A DNA stretch of 64,000 nt. Origin: Bacteroidia bacterium (GTDB lineage Bacteria; Bacteroidota; Bacteroidia; Bacteroidales; Prolixibacteraceae). The notes beneath the pieces were generated by a model. It searched no databases and was not told the origin of the DNA. It saw only the letters and a list, made by a program, of their open reading frames with translations. Both the position numbers and the translations under genes were made by a program. Location of the stretch: NCBI GenBank assembly GCA_025358025.1, contig JANYKW010000046.1, positions 1 to 64,000 on the forward strand. The letters run 5' to 3'. This document shows, in pieces, positions 61,192 through 64,000 of this stretch; the stretch's first letter is position 1; each line of letters begins with the position of its first letter.

Positions 61192-62577
61192 ATGGCTCAA
61201 TTAGAAAAAGCCCAGGATATAGCACAATACAAGGAAAAGGTGATCGAAAACGTAAAGTTGGTGGAAAATCCTGCCGAGCAATTAAAAACCGGTTTGGACC
61301 GACTGGCCAAAGTGGGGGGATTCGATCTTTTGGAAATGACTTTTGCGGGAGTCGAAAACATGAACCCGGAAAGGAAAGCACGGAAACGGATTTTCCTATC
61401 TGAAACAGCTTATAAGGAAGAACGTGAAAAACTCAAAAAGACCTTGCAGCTGTGGGCCGCAGTATTCAATTCAACCGAAAGTGTATCGGAGATGGTTGAA
61501 AGCAGTGAAAAAAACATCAAGATAGCCGATGATACTTTCAAAACCAATATGGCCAAAGCCATTGAATTGACCCGGAACCTTGAACGTTCATACCGCTCAA
61601 TGGCATTGTTCTATAAAAATACGGAGAGCGCGAAACTGAAGAATATTTCAGTAATGAATGCCGATCTGGAACAACTCAAAGATTTGGATGACACACGCTT
61701 TATTGATGCAGTTAGAGAAGAACTGGTTGATAATTATGACCGGCTTGATCTGCGCGATAACTACGGTATATTGGTGGTTCCCGGATACCTGGGATCTAAC
61801 AGAGTTGTCGAAAAGTGGGCCAAAATTGCCAATGAAAACAAGGTGATGCTTGTTACCGATTTCGCGCACCTTGACAATCCCGATGATGTAATGGATATGT
61901 TTGCGGGAGCTAACCTGACCGGCGGCGATAAGTACCGCTCGAATGTGATGATGACATGCAACTGGCTGGTTGGTCGCGACAAGTACAGTGAAGTTGGTGA
62001 GGAAGAAGAACTGTTTGTGCCACCTTCAAGTGCACTGGCCGGTACAATTTACAGTACCCTCATGTCCCAGGTTGCAGCAGGTAAAAAGCATGGCGGACTT
62101 AAAGAGGTCGATGGTGTAAAATTCGACCTCAAGAAAAGCGAAATTGCAAATCTCGAAAAAATGGGACTCGTACCCATGGTAAACGAATATGGAAAAGTAA
62201 TGGCCTTCTCTGCCAAAACCCTCTTTAACGGCGACAACCTCGGACTCCAGACCTATTCCGTGGTAAGAGTCTTCGACTATGTAACCAAAGTATTGATGGA
62301 TTTCCTCAATCGTCGTGCTTTCGAAAACTTCAATTATGAAACTCAAAGGGAACTAAAAAGCCAAATCGGCAAGTTTTTAAACAGCATCGCCGGACCAGGC
62401 AAACTGATTGAAGATTTTACCATCACCCGATTCGAACAGGACCCAAATCAAAAAGACCGTGTTTTTCTGGACATTAATATGAAACCCTATTTCCCGGCAA
62501 AAAATTTCATGATAAAGATGGATGGCCAGAAAGGTGATGACGGAACAGCATGGGATTCATCCTACGACCAGAAATAA
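61192..62577 (+). CDS. tssC: T6SS sheath large subunit TssC
   Basis: A 461-residue sheath protein pairing with TssB. Conserved-looking segments are GFDLLEMTFAGVENMNPE near the N terminus, NYGILVVPGYLGSNRVVEKW, and the block SALAGTIYSTLMSQ. The protein matches the TssC/VipB length and composition and lies between tssB and hcp. Bacteroidetes T6SSiii members diverge from proteobacterial TssC, which is why I rely on context as well. Confidence 0.88.
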   Translation: MAQLEKAQDIAQYKEKVIENVKLVENPAEQLKTGLDRLAKVGGFDLLEMTFAGVENMNPERKARKRIFLSETAYKEEREKLKKTLQLWAAVFNSTESVSEMVESSEKNIKIADDTFKTNMAKAIELTRNLERSYRSMALFYKNTESAKLKNISVMNADLEQLKDLDDTRFIDAVREELVDNYDRLDLRDNYGILVVPGYLGSNRVVEKWAKIANENKVMLVTDFAHLDNPDDVMDMFAGANLTGGDKYRSNVMMTCNWLVGRDKYSEVGEEEELFVPPSSALAGTIYSTLMSQVAAGKKHGGLKEVDGVKFDLKKSEIANLEKMGLVPMVNEYGKVMAFSAKTLFNGDNLGLQTYSVVRVFDYVTKVLMDFLNRRAFENFNYETQRELKSQIGKFLNSIAGPGKLIEDFTITRFEQDPNQKDRVFLDINMKPYFPAKNFMIKMDGQKGDDGTAWDSSYDQK

Positions 62578-62619
62578 GACGAATTAAACCACTTTTATCC
62601 ATTTTTAAACTCAAACACC

Positions 62620-63036
62620 ATGTCAACAACAATTAAATGTGAAATTGATGGAATAACAAAACCTCTTGAATTACAAGGAGGTTTGAATTTTGGCTATAAC
62701 TCCAGCGCCAATGTATCCAATGCAAGCAATGATAAGAAAATTACATTCGGCCCGGTTATGGTAACTTCCTTTTCTTTCTCGGTTATGGAACCAGATAAAG
62801 ATGCTGTCAAAGGACTTATCGAATGGATCGTTTCTCATCAGGTTAAAAACAAAGTTACTTTTAAGGTAAGTGACCAGGAGATGTCTGCCAAATCCAGAGA
62901 TATCGTGATGGAGAAGGTTTGTCTGGAATCATACAACGAATCAATATCTGAATACGGCGTTCAGATATCTCTGTCATTGGTTGGCCAGAAAGTAACCGTC
63001 GACGGTGTTGCGGTAGATCAGACTGCCCAGAGATAA
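62620..63036 (+). CDS. tssD: Hcp tube protein TssD (first)
   Basis: A 138-residue inner-tube protein of the T6SS. It contains a CEIDGITKPLELQGGLNFGY start and alternating strands typical of the Hcp fold, with a conserved acidic-hydrophobic block ITFGPVMVTSFSFSVMEPDKDA. It is 42 bp after tssC. A second Hcp-type gene follows 179 bp downstream; the two proteins are the same length but clearly different in sequence. Confidence 0.82.
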   Translation: MSTTIKCEIDGITKPLELQGGLNFGYNSSANVSNASNDKKITFGPVMVTSFSFSVMEPDKDAVKGLIEWIVSHQVKNKVTFKVSDQEMSAKSRDIVMEKVCLESYNESISEYGVQISLSLVGQKVTVDGVAVDQTAQR

Positions 63037-63179
63037 TTTCTGCAGAATAAATTTAAGACAGATCATTGCAATCAGCAAGGAGCATGATTGTTAACCACCC
63101 ATCAGGATGGTAAAAACGAAATTTGATTTTCATCCGGTAATGATATAGCAAATTATTTCCGGATGGAAATAATTTCTGC
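63033..63179. repeat. Intergenic hairpins flanked by an 11-bp direct repeat between the hcp genes
   Basis: ATAATTTCTGC occurs at 63033-63043 (spanning the first hcp stop) and 63169-63179. Between them are a small CCATC/GATGG hairpin at about 63098-63110 and a CATCCGG/CCGGATG stem at 63131-63137 and 63159-63165. Confidence 0.6.
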
Positions 63180-63215
63180 TTGCAGTATGTTCACAATCCA
63201 AATGTAAAAGAGAAA

Positions 63216-63632
63216 ATGGTCTTAACAGCACGATTGCACATTAAAGGACACCAATTGGAAAGCGAGGGAATACCCCTGTTGACCTGTAATTACAGTTTTT
63301 CACAAGATATTGATCAAAGGGGTTTACCCAAATCGGAAGTTAAAGGAGGAGTCATTACCATGTCCTTTAGTAACATGAATGACTATGAGATTATGTGGTG
63401 GATGATAGCCTCAAAAGCAGATAAAAGCGGTAAAATTATCTTCGCGGGAGATGAAACCGAAAAAGCATTTAAAACGCTGGAATTTAAAGATGCCCGTTGT
63501 ATTTCTTATCTTGATTCTTTTGTAAGGGATAGTGAAATGATTGAAGAAATAGTTATCTCAGCCAGAGAGGTCGACATTTCAGGAGTAACCCATTCTAATT
63601 CCTGGACAAGATACGAAAAAGGCAAACCATGA
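63216..63632 (+). CDS. tssD: Second Hcp-type T6SS tube protein TssD
   Basis: A 138-residue protein starting MVLTARLHIKGHQLESEGIP, which matches the Bacteroidetes tube-protein (TssD) start, and containing YSFSQDIDQRGLPKSEVKGG. The ATG at 63216 is chosen since twelve in-frame upstream residues lack resemblance. It sits directly before vgrG (27 bp), so it may be the tube protein that carries or pairs with that VgrG, while the first Hcp forms the main tube. This division of labour is an inference. Confidence 0.82.
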   Translation: MVLTARLHIKGHQLESEGIPLLTCNYSFSQDIDQRGLPKSEVKGGVITMSFSNMNDYEIMWWMIASKADKSGKIIFAGDETEKAFKTLEFKDARCISYLDSFVRDSEMIEEIVISAREVDISGVTHSNSWTRYEKGKP

Positions 63633-63659
63633 TTGTCAGTAATCTAGAATTCAAATCAA

Positions 63660-64000
63660 ATGGCACTTGCATCCTCACTACGAATTGAAATAGGTGGTCA
63701 GAAAGTCCCTGATTTCCTGGATTTTTCCATCAACCAAAAAATGCATGGACTTCATGACTTCCAGGTAACCTGCAGAATGGATACTTTTGAAGATCCGGAT
63801 GATTTTGTTATTAACAAATCGAAGAAATTTATCGGCTCAACGATGGTTATCGAAATATCAGGAGATGACAGCCATTCTTCCGGCCTGTTTTTTAAAGGAA
63901 TAATACATTCTGTAAGGGCGGAGAAATCCGATTTATCGAACGAAGACAAAATTGTTCTACTCGGTGCAAGTCCCGAATTTTTGTTGTGCGACCATCGTGG
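63660..64000 (+). CDS. tssI: VgrG/TssI spike protein, N-terminal part (3' end off window)
   Basis: A partial gene with 113 visible complete codons, open to the window end. The start MALASSLRIEIGGQKVPDF and following NQKMHGLHDFQVTCRMDTF match the phage-baseplate/VgrG N-terminal fold, with FFKGIIHSVRAEKSDLSNED as the next strands. VgrG trimers form the needle tip that pierces the target. Position immediately after the second Hcp is as expected for T6SS. Any effector extension would be past the window end. Confidence 0.75.
   Translation, partial: MALASSLRIEIGGQKVPDFLDFSINQKMHGLHDFQVTCRMDTFEDPDDFVINKSKKFIGSTMVIEISGDDSHSSGLFFKGIIHSVRAEKSDLSNEDKIVLLGASPEFLLCDHR

Noticed and set aside
58029-63632. 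Contractile prophage tail or extracellular injection system instead of T6SS
   Set aside because: ClpV-type ATPase with adjacent TssB and TssC-type sheath genes and Hcp fits T6SSiii; no phage terminase, capsid or tail-tape genes are visible.

Overview
The window looks like chromosomal DNA of a member of the Bacteroidota, probably an anaerobic Bacteroidales/Marinilabiliales-type organism. The evidence is AT-rich intergenic DNA with Bacteroidetes-type promoters (TTTG, about 19 bases, TAnnTTTG), a Bacteroidetes-type type VI secretion locus (T6SSiii), PorV-like and ComEA-barrel outer-membrane proteins, an hpt-adk pair, and gene families common in that phylum. There is no rRNA, CRISPR array, transposase or integrase. 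One tRNA gene, tRNA-Ser(GCT), is present. The taxonomic call is an inference from gene content.

Layout. 1-7 kb: the end of a trypsin-like protease, a long-form RsmH, a MarC membrane protein, a PlsC-type acyltransferase, a Tat-exported Gfo/Idh/MocA oxidoreductase and FolC. 7-16 kb: PIN-PhoH ATPase, the tRNA methylthiotransferase MtaB, an inositol-phosphatase-family enzyme, an LpxL-type acyltransferase, a GT2 glycosyltransferase, an isochorismatase-fold hydrolase, aspartate kinase, a small DUF5808 protein and a second glycerolipid-type acyltransferase. 16-25 kb: two outer-membrane barrel proteins (one carrying a ComEA-like helix-hairpin-helix), PurE, Hpt-Adk, a DUF3109 cysteine protein, GpmI and Gnd. 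25-35.5 kb: PdxB, a LarA homologue, then a divergent hexuronate catabolic locus. On the minus strand this has a KDG-kinase-type PfkB, an SDR oxidoreductase and a LacI regulator; on the plus strand UxaE, UxaC and an ExuT-like transporter. Two near-identical LacI-type operators lie in the divergent promoter region.

35-48 kb: an aminotransferase, alanine dehydrogenase, a complete type III restriction-modification operon (mod-res) preceded by an unusually structured 5' region, a DUF4143 AAA ATPase whose promoter contains a perfect 18-bp-arm palindrome, ValS and TrpS. 48-57 kb: a 3'-5' exonuclease, uridine kinase, a Dabb protein, mannose-6-phosphate isomerase, EngB, Prs, ribosomal protein L25, Pth, an S4-domain protein, and the two halves of a 5'-nucleotidase encoded as separate overlapping genes. 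57-64 kb: tRNA-Ser with a good promoter and terminator, a nested repeat element, then the start of a T6SSiii locus (TssH/ClpV, TssB, TssC, two different Hcp/TssD proteins and the beginning of VgrG), which runs off the window end.

How the genes work together. The hexuronate locus takes up glucuronate/galacturonate, isomerises them (UxaC), merges the two branches (UxaE), reduces the keto-acid (SDR) and phosphorylates KDG (PfkB). Mannonate dehydratase and KDPG aldolase are not in the window. Recurrent heptanucleotide repeats, often as large inverted arms just after stop codons, are a genome-specific feature. The most interesting unexplained items are the LarA homologue beside the hexuronate genes, the switch-like leader of the type III R-M operon, the palindrome in the DUF4143 promoter, the repeat element after tRNA-Ser, and the two-Hcp T6SS.
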